DNA from: Prostheceraeus crozeri
Taxonomy: Eukaryota; Platyhelminthes; Polycladida; Euryleptidae
Assembly (NCBI GenBank): GCA_907163375.1
Contig: CAJQUW010004476.1
Location: 107,129 to 171,128 of the forward strand
Direction of reading: 5' to 3'
DNA length: 64,000 nucleotides
Positions 36,725-47,828 of this stretch are shown piece by piece. The notes under the pieces were generated by a model. It did no database searches. It saw nothing but the letters and a program-made list of their open reading frames with translations, and was not told the DNA's origin. The stretch's first letter is position 1; each line of letters starts with the position of its first letter. A program made the translations under genes and the position numbers.

Positions 36725-37571
36725 TCTAAACAAGTTAACGATTAGTTTAACTTCCGTTACTCTCATGGAAGTCCGTTAATCCGTTAACTTCTTCTAATAG
36801 GTATGCGGCTGAGAGCTCGGCTCATGATGTCAAGTCAACTATACATGCATACGTTTGAAGATAAGTTGCTTCACCTTCGTTCATCGTGTACTCAGGCAAC
36901 TTTTCAAGAAATTCAATGCTGGCATACCGTCAAGTGCCTCTGTAGAAAGACTATTCTCCAACGGCAAAGATGTGTTCAGAGATGAGAGGTCACGTCTTAC
37001 AGACCGAAATATTGAACGCTTGCTATTCATGCGAGGGAATAAGTGCATTTGACTCGTGCTTTCAAGTGCGCAGGAATAAGTGTAAATATCATTAGAAAAA
37101 TCCTCATTGATTTTTCAATTTTTAACCAAGTCAACACTGTCTGTTTTTTTAATTAACTTTCGTTTACGAAACTCGCAAATCGCGTGTTAGTTTACTCTTA
37201 CGTTGTTCATTCTGTGTAGTTCATTTGTTTTCTACAGATTTTACATTTGTTTAAAAGCGATTTAAGTTTTTTTCGAGAAAAGCTGCATGGATAGCAAAGA
37301 TGTAGGCTTATAAGCTGTCACAAGAGGTGCATGGGTTCCTAGCCGAAGAAAAATAAAGAAACTAAGAACAGCAGGAAAATTATCTGTGAAGACACAATGC
37401 TAACAAAAATACGATTTTAAAGATAGCATGAAATTTAACGAATTAACGGTTTAACTTTAACTTCCGCTACTTTACTCCCAAATTAACGGCTTATTGTTAA
37501 CGGAACTACATTTTCTAATTAACGGAACAAAGTTAGCGAACTAACTTTCTTTTTAACGATGCCCAACACTG
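36725..37571 (+). mobile_element. hAT transposon relic with dimerisation domain
   Basis: The frame 36900-37050 encodes LFKKFNAGIPSSASVERLFS followed by RSRLTDRNIERLLFM, the conserved C-terminal dimerisation region of hAT transposases. The right end reads GATGCCCAACACTG at 37558-37571, i.e. inverted CAGTGTTGGGCATC, a familiar hAT terminus. Subterminal TTAACG repeats are dense at 37438-37560 and again at 36735-36790. The left end is not clear; the SINE pair at 36313-36702 seems to have landed in it. Confidence 0.65.
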
Positions 37572-37591
37572 CTTACCTCATATTAGCGAGA

Positions 37592-38639
37592 TAGTAGTAG
37601 TAGTAGCGTGAATATATTTATGAATGAAAAACAAACATTACACAACAGTTTCAAGAAAAATATCAGGAGATACACAAGTAAGTACAAAAGAAATCATCAA
37701 ATACATAATTAAGTAAAGAAAGTTACTTGCGATCGGTTTCATGTACATAATGAGTCATAATCGGAAAGAGGAAAGAGTGAACAGGATCGTGAGTAGCTGT
37801 GGCAATAAAAATGATCGAAATTTTTGACAGTGCGGTTGAACTGAAGGCACTTGATCATGCAAAAATGTGGTCAGAGTTACTGCACATCTTTATGAATAAC
37901 TTCTTAGAGATGTCGAGACGTCTGGCTTGGATGCAATTCCGAGAACACCGGCACGCATTGTAGCTTTCTTCAAAGAATTTGATATCATGAGCTCTGTTGT
38001 CGATTCGTTCAAGCTGCTTTGAAAGTTTCACATTTATGCCGCAGAAGCAAGAGCAGACTTTTCCATTATAGAACGAATATAGGAAATGTATATAATGTGT
38101 AATTTGTACTGTGGAGACAACTGGGCGCAATTGTCTCAATGCATGAAAGCGCGATGACGATTTGGACTTTATATTTTCAATATGTGGGGAGAAACTGAGG
38201 TTACGGTCAATTGTCACGCCAAGAATCTCGAATTTATCAGCAATTGATACACCAGTTGAGACAGGAAGCGATTGACTACGCCCGCAGAACATAACTTTTG
38301 TTTTATTCCTGTTCAAGCTCAAACCTTTTAAATTGCACCATTTTGTGGCCTTTTTTTATATATCTCCAACGCAACAGGATCAGATAAATTGTTATCAACA
38401 GGTAAAATGACAGCAAGAAAGATGTCGTCAGCGTACTTCACAACATGCATACTCTCATAAGAAGGTAAGAAATCATTTATATACGTGTACATGCAAACTA
38501 GACAGGGTCCCAACGTGGATCTCTGAATCACACCAGAATCATTTTTGCATGGCCCACTGTAAACACCATCACCACGGACGAAGCTGTAGCGATTCTGAAG
38601 ATATCTCCACAACCAACCATAAGACAAATCCAGCAGCAT
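37592..38639 (-). pseudogene. LINE (jockey/CR1-like) RT remnant with 3' tail
   Basis: Minus-strand frames 38328-38639 and 37855-38322 carry RSTLGPCLVCMYTYINDF (motif B, altered from PQGS) and VKYADDIFLAV (motif C, YADD), then LSLNRNKTKVMFCGR and KFEILGVTIDRNLSF, the usual RT thumb order. A frameshift sits in an A-run near 38350. Downstream on the minus strand the element seems to end in a short CTA repeat at about 37592-37606. The N-terminal endonuclease is missing, so it is 5'-truncated. Confidence 0.72.
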
Positions 38640-40930
38640 GGAAGACCATCACCCAAACGTTTTCTATCAGGTACGCTAAAGCCTTACCATGAAGCTCTTG
38701 GCAAAAATACAATTACGGTCAATCGTTCAGTAAAATTATTGCAGCAAGCAAGAAAATTGAACTCCACATTAAAAATTTCGAAATGACAAATTTCCGATAA
38801 TAATAATTATCATTATTCAACTTCTACTTTTGCTTTTCAAATTTGGTCAAAACTTCATAGATAACACTGCATCCCAGAATATTATCATATTTCGAAAATT
38901 TTATTTAAGATCTATCGTGCTCTCGTTGGAACTAGCAGCCCACACATATGATTAGATCCACGATGCGGTTCGCTTCTAGAAATACCTACGGCTAGCGTTT
39001 TTCGGTACCCGCACCTGACCGCACTCGTAAGAAACTTACCGGTGCAACTGCGTACCGTGCCCATGCATATGCACTCATCTAAACATAGAAGAGTCACAAG
39101 TCATAAAACGATTCAAGACAAAAATTTTGATTTATATGGGAATAATGATTACCAACTTATAGTCCGTCATCTAAAGTGGTTATCATCATTTTTCTAATTC
39201 AACCAGTTTACTGAGCATTTGCTAGCTGACTAGAGTACTTTTTGCTGAACTTCTTACGGCTAGAATTCCAAATCGTCGATACTCCAATAGCTTGAAAAAA
39301 TATAAGAAAAGTCTATGCAAGTGAGAAAAGGTAGTCGACTAAGTTAGGTCTGAGTCATTTCTGCTATTACGACATAGTGCAAGTACAAGTACATTTTAAG
39401 ATGGGACATTCAATTGAAAGATTGCATCTGTTGGAGCACTATTTTAAAACTCTAAGTCAAATACTGTTGCTGTTTGCGGTTTGCAATTGATGATGTCTTC
39501 TGTTTATGATCTCTACCTCTTTCAGTTATAAGTCACAATGATGTGAGGCCACAATGCCCCTCAAACAGTCAACCTAAGTTTAGAACTTTGGAATTATATT
39601 TGCGTGAGGACTAGCCAACTAATAAATATTGGTAACATTAGCAAAACAAAAACTGTGCAATAGTGCATGTAATTTTGATCACAACTTCACTAAAGAATGG
39701 CTGTCAGCTTCTGTCATGTGTCTTGGAGTCCTGTCATGGCTTACACAGGACTCGGCGACGAGTGTGCTCACGCGCCCAGAATTTTAACGGTGCGGTCCCC
39801 ATAGGTTCATAATTCTGAACGCGTGAGGACGTGAATGGACCTTGATGTTAATTTCTATCATAATAGCAAAGTCCAATTGCAGTGCATAGATATCAGCTAA
39901 TGTATAGCACAATATACCCAGACAGAAAGGCGTCAAGTTAGCGTAGGGCGATTGACTTCTGATTTTCATTTTTTTTCTACTCGCAGATGTCCGTCTCATG
40001 CATACTCGAAAATATCCTTCCTCGTCCTCACCCGGGACGAAGTTTCTCTCTACCCGTACCCGCGGTTGCTGGTATACCTGCAGCGCAACTTCTGATTCAG
40101 ATTGTTCGCATGTACCGGTAACATAGAAAGACTTGCAACTTACAATTCATAGCAATCATGTGATAAATTACCATAATCGATGTCTATCTTTTACAACAGG
40201 CCTGCAAAGCATAAATATTTATTTCTCATTTCATTTGTTGATAAATTGAATTCTTCTATGATTGTATGTAATTATTAGCAATTTGAATGATTCATTAAAG
40301 CAGTCCTGGTACTTCTATTCTTTCCCTCACCCCCACAATTTTTGTTGTTGACACCCGCGAGTGTTGCATTGTCAGCGATCTCCTCTTGCTCCTAAGTGCA
40401 GTATCACTACCGTCGCAAAAGCGTTAAGTGTGTAAAATTCCTCTGGTTCGTAGAAAATTCCCAGCATTTGCTTTGCCGTTCATGGTAGTTACAGTGTAGA
40501 CAACAATCCTACGAAGTTCATGATCACAGCACAGCTGTATCTTGCATTCTAACTGAGCATCCAAGGTATCAATCCCTCATCCCAGAGGTCAAGTAAGACT
40601 TCTCAGTGGTGTTTTGCTATCACTCAGTGACAGATCAAGTATATTCTGAATCCAATGTGAATAAGCTTGACAAAATTCGATGAATTATGAAACATTGGAA
40701 AATGTGGGGTGGGAGAAGAATAGAAGTACTGTAGTCCTACTAATGAAGACTGAAGATTCTCTCAAATCCGTAGGTTCAGAGTTGCAAACGGTCCACTTTG
40801 AAAGCGGCCCGCATCACACGGTTTGAGGGCACTACATCGACCGCATGCAACTCCGTGTGGGTTCATAAATACAATGCCTTGCGACTATTGGATTAGCCAG
40901 CTCTTCAAAGAACTCAATGAAAGCGTATTC
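38640..40930. other. unassigned DNA
   Basis: No gene is seen. Segments at 38990-39070 and 40020-40080 share CCCGCACC/CCCGTACCCGCGG-like GC-rich patches that may be ends of old DNA elements, but no boundaries could be set. Confidence 0.3.
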
Positions 40931-40948
40931 TAAATTCCACAATTAAGG

Positions 40949-40972
40949 CCGGTATATACTTCTGACGCATAA
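40949..40972. repeat. Harbinger-like terminal sequence
   Basis: GGCCGGTATATACTTCTGACG resembles PIF/Harbinger termini (GGCCGGTATAC-type) and lies next to a MADF-domain relic. Only one end was found. Confidence 0.3.
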
Positions 40973-41159
40973 TTACGCTGCTATAGACTGCGGCACGCCG
41001 ACTGGAAAAAGCTTCAGTCCACTGATGGATGATGTCAGTCCACCTGCTCTACTCTTTAATCAATGAAAGCTAGCGCACAAGTGTTCAAACTAGAGGCGCA
41101 GTCTTTGTGCGTTTACAGTGTAGTGATTTTCAGTAAATCTTAATTTGTTAACTTTCCTG

Positions 41160-41560
41160 ATCCTGATGATCATCGGCAGCATCTCAACGAAATTTGAATA
41201 TGGTGGTGATGAGAGAGTTTCAGAGGAGTTTGACGCTTTCTTGATAAAATCGATGGATTGGTAATGCTTCCAAACGATCGCCTTTGATCTTCCTTCGCCA
41301 CCTTTTGTTTCTCGGTTTTTTGCTCGTAGTCACATGTACTGATCCCGCAGTTGTTTCCATTTTTTCTTACATGCTGTTTCGTCTTTTTCCATTCCGATAG
41401 CTGAGAGGGTCCGGCCTATTTCCTTCCATGAGTTATTCGCTCTCTTGTATCCTTGAATTTATTTCTTTTTACCACCCAAAAATGCCCGTACTTCCGAACC
41501 TCTTCAATCAACAATTCTTCAAACAAATCAACATTCGTATTTGTTACAGATTCCGCAGGC
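41160..41560 (-). pseudogene. MADF-domain protein relic (Harbinger accessory?)
   Basis: On the minus strand VDLFEELLIEEVRKYGHFWV is followed after a frameshift near 41445 by ANNSWKEIGRTLSAIGM, ETACKKKWKQLRDQYM, a stop, and a tail RSKAIVWKHYQSIDFIKK. The spacing of Trp and basic residues is that of a MADF DNA-binding domain. PIF/Harbinger transposons encode a Myb/MADF-like partner, and a Harbinger-like end lies at 40949, so this is probably that partner's remnant. No transposase was identified. Confidence 0.5.
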
Positions 41561-42670
41561 AGTTCCATTACAATCAGTCGGCTGGTTGAAAATGAAGATG
41601 AATCTCAACCACAGAATTAGATTGTTTAATCGTATCACTTTGCTAGAAGTGCAAACTGATTCAAACAGATGGCACATGCAGGAACTTAATAAGTGGGCAA
41701 AAAGAAATTTTTAATACTTTGCAGAGATAGCAAAAATTGTCGTGCGTCGCTTGCGGATTGCTGTGAATTCCTTCAAAATACTCCGATCGCCACGACTGCT
41801 TCAGATTCGAAGAATTCAGATCATTGCGCAAAAGTTTTCTCGATAATGTTGGGCCCTCCGATCATTTTAAAAAAAGCTAGCAGGCACATGAAAAAACGTT
41901 GACAAACTTCTCTGTAGAACTTGACATCGTCTGTGTCTCTTTGCTGTGTGATCCGTTTGATAACAGTCACTGAAACTTTGCGCAATTTGGCGTGTTTAAC
42001 GTTGAACTGGCTGCTCATTGTTCGATTGCTATGGTATTTAGTCAGGAGATTGTGCCATTTCATTTACGTTACATGTTCCAATGCTTCCCTTCTAGTCAAA
42101 TGGAAGAAGAGACGACCTGTCTAATGCTGTGGCTGCAAGTGTGGAAAGAAAATTTCCCTCTTGAAGAAACTCTTTGCAAAAGACAGAAATGTTTTGCCTC
42201 TTAATGTGAAAGAGTGTGTCACCCATTTCTACAATAATTCTGTGGGCACGAAAATGACTTGATTCGCAATTTTATTTTCGTGGAAAATTTTGATAGAGCT
42301 AAGAATGCTTATGGATAATGCTCCGAAGATCATTCATTGTAATCTAATTCCATGTTCGCATTAAGTGATAAAACCTTCACTTTTTAAATTAAAACGGTTT
42401 AATTTGATTGTAACATAGCTACAAAAAGATGTCTCGCCGATCGATCTAAAGAACACTTTCCTAATTGGCTCATCAAAGGTGACAGTCGCCCCAATGCCTC
42501 TGCCATAGCTTCTCATGTCTCTTGACTGCAATTGCGATCGTAAAATATTCGAAACATTCCAAAGGAATGCTACCAACAACGTCGTCAGCCGAGGACCACC
42601 CACGAGTTTCAACCCCTTTCCTCGGAACTCGCTTGCCTGGGTGGCGGGGTCCACTAAGGATGATCAGTCC

Positions 42671-45056
42671 TTAGCCGTTGTTGGGAGAAAGCCTCGAACG
42701 GCTCCATATCCACGCAGATCCTCTCCTTGCTGTTTCACTCAAGTCCTTCTCTGTTCTCATCGCCTCTTTTCCTAATCCCAGCGTCTTCAAAAATCGGATC
42801 ATTGAAAGTCCCACGAATCCGCGGCACCCGACTTCAACCGGCAAAGTGTTGACCCTCCAGTCCCTGAATCTACACTCTTCTGTCAATTCTATGTATCTGT
42901 CCATCTTCCTCTCGTACGCTTCCTCCATCCGATCCTCCCAAGGCACCGTTAGCTCGACTAACATGCACGCCCTCTGCGATATTGACCAGATAACTAAATC
43001 TGGGCGCAATTGGGTCACCACCCCTATCTCCGGTGGGAACTTGAAACCCCCGTTTACGTCACACGACACCTGCCAGTCTTTCGCGATACTCAAATGAGTC
43101 CAACCTTCCCCATCTTTCCGGCGACCTTTCGGCACCGATTGTCCCTCTCTCACAAACTGGATCACTTTAGTACCCTCCTGTTCCCTGTTTCTCTCTATCG
43201 CTTTCACAACTTCTTGGTGCAATACCTTCACACGTGTACATCCCACCACTGAGTCTGTTAGGACACGCACACAGGATATGATGTAAGGTCCCTCTCTGCC
43301 CACATTCACATCGGTCGCACTCCTTCACTTTCCACTTCTTCAGATTTGCTGGAGTAGGTAGCAAGTCATAGGTCGCCCGAATCAAGAACCTCAGCTCCCC
43401 GCGAGACTGCCCCAATAAATCCTTCCATGACATACGCTGGCATGTGGCTTCTTCCCATCTCATCCACGCTCCCTGTTGTGGTTGACTACTGGCTGCCACC
43501 TTCCATGACTCCTCTTCCGCACGCCTTACCTCTGTTGTTACCAGCTCTCTTTTATCCTTGCCTGTAGCCTTTGACCACCATTTCTTTCTTTGCCAGCCTA
43601 AGCCTCGTCTGTCACACTGGACCATACCAACAACCTCGTCATGTCGTAGCCTTGACTCAGCGCTCCTGTAGCATTCTTCTGCTGACCATTTCCGCCCCGT
43701 CTCCACCAAACAGTTGACATCCCTCACTGCCTCATCAGGCGAAGATTTTAGCATTTCCAACACTCTGACCTTGTTGACCTTGAACTCCGTTACTAGCGAT
43801 TCCGTTGGCAATGACAATTTGCATTCATTGCTGAAGAGTGCCGCTTGAGATAGAGTCCTTGGAACACCCAGCCATTTCCTAATCCATACTGCCATTTTCC
43901 TTTGCATCGTTTCCACTGTCGTCATAGCCACGTCGTACATAGTCAAAGGCCAAAGTATTCGAGGTACCACCAAGTGATGCAAACCCCACACCTTCTGTAC
44001 CCCACGTAGTCCCGAGACATGCAGTGCACTCAAGTACTTTTGAAATGTGTCACGAATCTCATGCATCCTTCTTCTATCACTCATGGAGGCATCAAACCAT
44101 CGTCCAAGGCTTTTAACCGGCTTCTCAGACACTGATGGAATCACCTGCCCGTCGATCGAAAACTTTACCCTGCTTGATATTCTACCGAATCGAATCATCA
44201 TACCGCGAGATTTCACCGGTTTCACTCTCATTCTTGCCCAATTAATCGCCTTCTCAAGTTTCTCCAATACAGCCCGTGTTGCAGCCGCTGATCTACAAAC
44301 CACTGTCATGTCATCCATGAACGCCTTAACTGGAGGTAATTTCCTTCCATTGAGCTCGACTCCTTCAGTGTGTTGCACCGTCGATAAAACTACATTCATC
44401 GCCATAACAAAAAGGATAGGCGAAATGGTGCACCCCATTGGTATCCCCTTCTCCAACTTGATCCATTTCGTATCCCACCTCTCAGTCCGAAACTTCATGA
44501 TGAAGTCCTCGTAATAGGCTTTTATCAGCATTTTCACCTTCTCTGGAACATGGTGGAAGTCCAATGCATACATGACCAGTCCATGAGGGACCGCGCCATA
44601 GGCATTCTCCAGATCCAACCAAACGACACCAAGATCTTTCTTCATTCTCTTCGCTTCTTTGACTGCCGTCCATAGCATGAAATTGTGTTCAATGCAACCA
44701 GCGATACCAGGTACCCCTCCTTTCTGCACAGTCGTGTCAATCAGGTTGTTATTCAGGAGGAACGCCGTCATTCTGCCCGTCAGGATAGAAAAGAATATCT
44801 TTCCCTCGACATTCAAAAGGCTGATGGGTCGAAATTGGCCGATGGCTTTGGCTCCATCTTCCTTAGGGATGTAGATTCCGTCTGCTCTTTTCCAACTCTC
44901 CGGCACGCAACCCTTCCGCCAGGCAATTCGCAGCAGCTTCCACAATTCCTTCAAAATCCCCGGGCACTTCTTATACACGAGATAAGGTACGCCATTGGGA
45001 CCTGGAGATGAATTGCTTTTCGCCTTAGCAACTATATCTTCGTGACAAGTTTTCAA
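42671..45056 (-). pseudogene. LINE with restriction-like endonuclease (R2/NeSL-type)
   Basis: The large frame 43167-45056 (629 residues) has RT motifs: SPGPNGVPYLVY near its start, FRPISLLNVEGK, motif A VWLDLENAYGAVPH, motif B GIPMGCTISPILF and motif C FMDD (about 44309-44322) in place of YADD. A CCHC-type cluster (CDRCECGQRG ... HHILCAC) follows. A one-base shift near 43230 moves the remainder to frame 42671-43309, with KVLHQEVVKAIERNRE and the endonuclease RPDLVIWS ... VELTVPWEDR ... ERKMDRY. That domain order, with a C-terminal PD-(D/E)XK nuclease and no AP endonuclease, is that of the early-branching R2/NeSL-like LINEs. The 5' end is truncated by a stop just before 45056, so N-terminal zinc fingers are absent. 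Confidence 0.8.
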
Positions 45057-45807
45057 TTATCATTCACGCAAGAAATGACAGGCTATTACGCATTTCTGAA
45101 AGCTTAGCAAGTTCGGTACTTCAAGCCAAATTTGTGCAAGCAACGTGAGCTGCTAATTGGTATTCATCTACCGTGGTGAAGCCATCTCCTTTCTAGCATG
45201 TAGTTGTACTTCTGCTGTTCTGTTGGGAAGACCGGCGAAAGGTCTCCAGAGCAATAGAGATTGTGGATTCGGCTAGATTATGATTCACGCTTTCATTTAT
45301 CTACAAATTGTCAAATGTACGTAAATGTTTCAATCAACTACAAAAAAGGTTGGACAAACTGCATGAATTTTCGTGTTACTTTAGGCTTCAGTAATTACTT
45401 ATGAAGCCCATCCACTTCAGATCCACTTACATAGATAATTCTACACTGCACCAAATGACGGCATATGTAGGCATATGAAGTGCCTTGAACGTTGAATTGA
45501 TGCAGTCAGTTGGGTCATCATATTGTTTGAGTAGTCAAATCCTATTCAGGATGATATCATCAAGACCTTCAGTAGTAACTTCAGCAGTTACTATCGTTCC
45601 AAAGTGAGCGTCTGCAACTGTTAATGACCTTAGTCCGTTCAGCGTGATATGTCCTTCCCAGCAAGCTCCTTGAGAAAGTCATCTTCAAGTCAATAAAAAG
45701 CACAGTCTAAACTTTTTATGGCGATCATCAATTTGGACATAGACCAAATTAATCAACGACATGCACTTGAATATCTTTGTATGAGACTTTGAAGATCCAA
45801 TAAACAT

Positions 45808-46035
45808 AGGGGTCACGATAATCGGCTTTGACTTTTCTAAAGCCTTTGAGAAACGTCGGAGTGTTTTCATAGTGGAAAGATTAATCGAATGTAGGCTTCA
45901 TTCTATATTTGTTAAATTCATTGGCAACTGTCTTACCAACAGAGAGCTGGAGCTGTTTTCAGCAACTGAGTTTACAGGCGCACCTCAGGGCTCAATCTTG
46001 GGTTCGTACTTATGCACTCACAGCAACTACAACCC
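45808..46035 (+). pseudogene. LINE RT fragment (motifs A-B)
   Basis: One plus-strand frame reads IIGFDFSKAFEKRRSV (motif A), then NCLTNRELELFSATEF and TGAPQGSILGS (motif B), matching the DFSKAFD ... YLTNR ... G-x-PQGSILGP order of jockey/CR1-type RTs. It ends soon after motif B, replaced by GC-rich repeat DNA. It lies opposite in strand to the RLE LINE beside it. Confidence 0.6.
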
Positions 46036-46186
46036 AGTGTAAAAAATCTAGCGTAACGCCCAAGATCAGACGCGAGCGCTGCGCCAGCACCGATGTCCCG
46101 TTTTTTTGCTGGCGCTACGCCAGCATCTGATGCCTTCTTTACGTCGCCATCGCGCGACCACTACGTCTTGATGACGCCACCATTCC

Positions 46187-46270
46187 GCGATCACTGCGCC
46201 ATATAGCGCCTCCATCCCGCGATCACTGCACCATATAGCGCCTCCATCCCGCGATCACTGCGCCACCCTC
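46187..46270. repeat. 32-bp tandem repeat, about 2.6 copies
   Basis: GCGATCACTGCGCCATATAG is repeated at 46187, 46219 and 46251 (the last partial). It sits in a GC-rich patch (46040-46270) that contrasts with the AT-rich surroundings. Confidence 0.8.
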
Positions 46271-47313
46271 CCTCTATTACTACACTGTACTATTCTGCTA
46301 TAATCGCCTTCGTAGCGCCACAAAACTGTGATTGCATCACCCGATGAACTACTTACTTATAATCCTGCATTATATGTACGACCAAGGAGAGAGTAACTTA
46401 AAATAATAATGTGAAGTCGAAATAATAGCCAATAATATACAATCATCATCACAAAATTTAATTGCTGATGCAGAAAACACAGCAGTTCAATGTCTTCTCA
46501 AGTTCTCAGCTTTTTTCGATCACCTCTGACTCCAGCTCCGACGACTGAACGCAATCCTGAAAAGATTGGAAATAGAAAAACTTCAGTTTGACATTCGCAA
46601 TCGTGTAAGTTATAAATGCAATTTTAGCCACTTTCACATTACTGCTCTAGGAACGCTCATAATCTCAGAAATATTAAGTTGGTATGTACAGAAAGATTAT
46701 AAAGTGCATTCTCCTTTGTCTTTAATTAACATGCTAGAATTACGAAAACATAATAACTATAAATAATGATGAAGCATAGTGAATCTAGTTAGAGCTGATA
46801 GGCTTAGCTGCTATTTCGTCTATGCGCTATGCTTGCCCAAGGTGAGCACCCACGGAATAGAAGATACATGCGAATAGTATCTCACAAGAAATCTGACACA
46901 CCATGTAGGAGATTGATGTTCTTTCCAAGTTAACTTAATAATTTTCACACGAAATCTTTCGATCTAGAATACGAGACCATCTTCAGGAATGATTCATCTG
47001 ATGGTCACGTGCAGTAGACCGAAAAATTTCGTATGACTATTCTATAAAAGACAAGAGAATTTCATAAGACAATTTGGAAAGAGCATCGATTTTCTGCGGA
47101 TTCCTTCGACTATATGGTCACATGGAAAGTAATGAAGACCCATTATTTCAATCATCAGTTCTATACAAAATCTTTACACTATCTGATAAACCACCACGAG
47201 GGAATTTATAGACCCATTATTGCATCCGATTTCCCATCGTATCTAAAAAATTAATCTGGTGTCTGGGTTCTGTGTTTCTTCTAAACGCAACAACGACCCA
47301 TCAAGATAAGACA
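46271..47313. other. unassigned DNA
   Basis: No gene or element was recognised. Confidence 0.35.
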
Positions 47314-47321
47314 CTGTCATC

Positions 47322-47443
47322 CAGGGATCGCAATTAGCCACTGGAAAAATACCCAAAATCGAGAAAACCGGGGTTTGAATGCATAAATTTGAAATATTTA
47401 CATTAGACTAATTTCGTAAATAAACGGAAAATTGCGATCCCTG
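47322..47443. mobile_element. 122-bp hAT-type MITE with perfect 8-bp duplication
   Basis: Ends CAGGGATCGCAATT / AATTGCGATCCCTG are flanked by CTGTCATC on both sides (47314-47321 and 47444-47451). The right 23 bp match the left end of the 49-bp element at 18059, so both belong to one family. No coding capacity. Confidence 0.85.
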
Positions 47444-47828
47444 CTGTCATCTTCCAAGGCTACTACCATAAAGGCTTGGTTTTTAAGGTTGACTGTCTAA
47501 AGGTTATTAATTTTCACAAAAATATCCTAACGGGTAAAATCCACGGCAGCAGCGAAGGTATTTAAGACATTGTTCAATTTTACGCATTTTTATGATTCAG
47601 TATTGAGGATTATTGCATTATGCATCATGAATCATATCAAGTTAATCAAATTTGAAAAGCAAATGCATATTAGGTCTATAATGTGAACATGCAGTAAAAT
47701 GCGCCGACACTGAGGTAGTTGAAAATTCATCACTAAAGATAAACTACATTGGTACTTTTTATTGAGTTATTATTTCTTTGAAGCCCATGCCCTTTGTTAT
47801 CTCTACCATACCAATAACAAGTACTCAC

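Noticed and set aside
41693..42204. Overlapping open frames on both strands as a Harbinger transposase
   Set aside because: No DDE motifs or conserved blocks could be matched in any frame.
42678..44514. Several plus-strand open frames of 80-155 residues
   Set aside because: They are antisense shadows of the RLE LINE, which has recognisable RT and endonuclease motifs.
47708..47721. CACTGAGGTAGTTG as a CACTA-type terminal repeat
   Set aside because: No inverted counterpart was found on the far side of the transposase.
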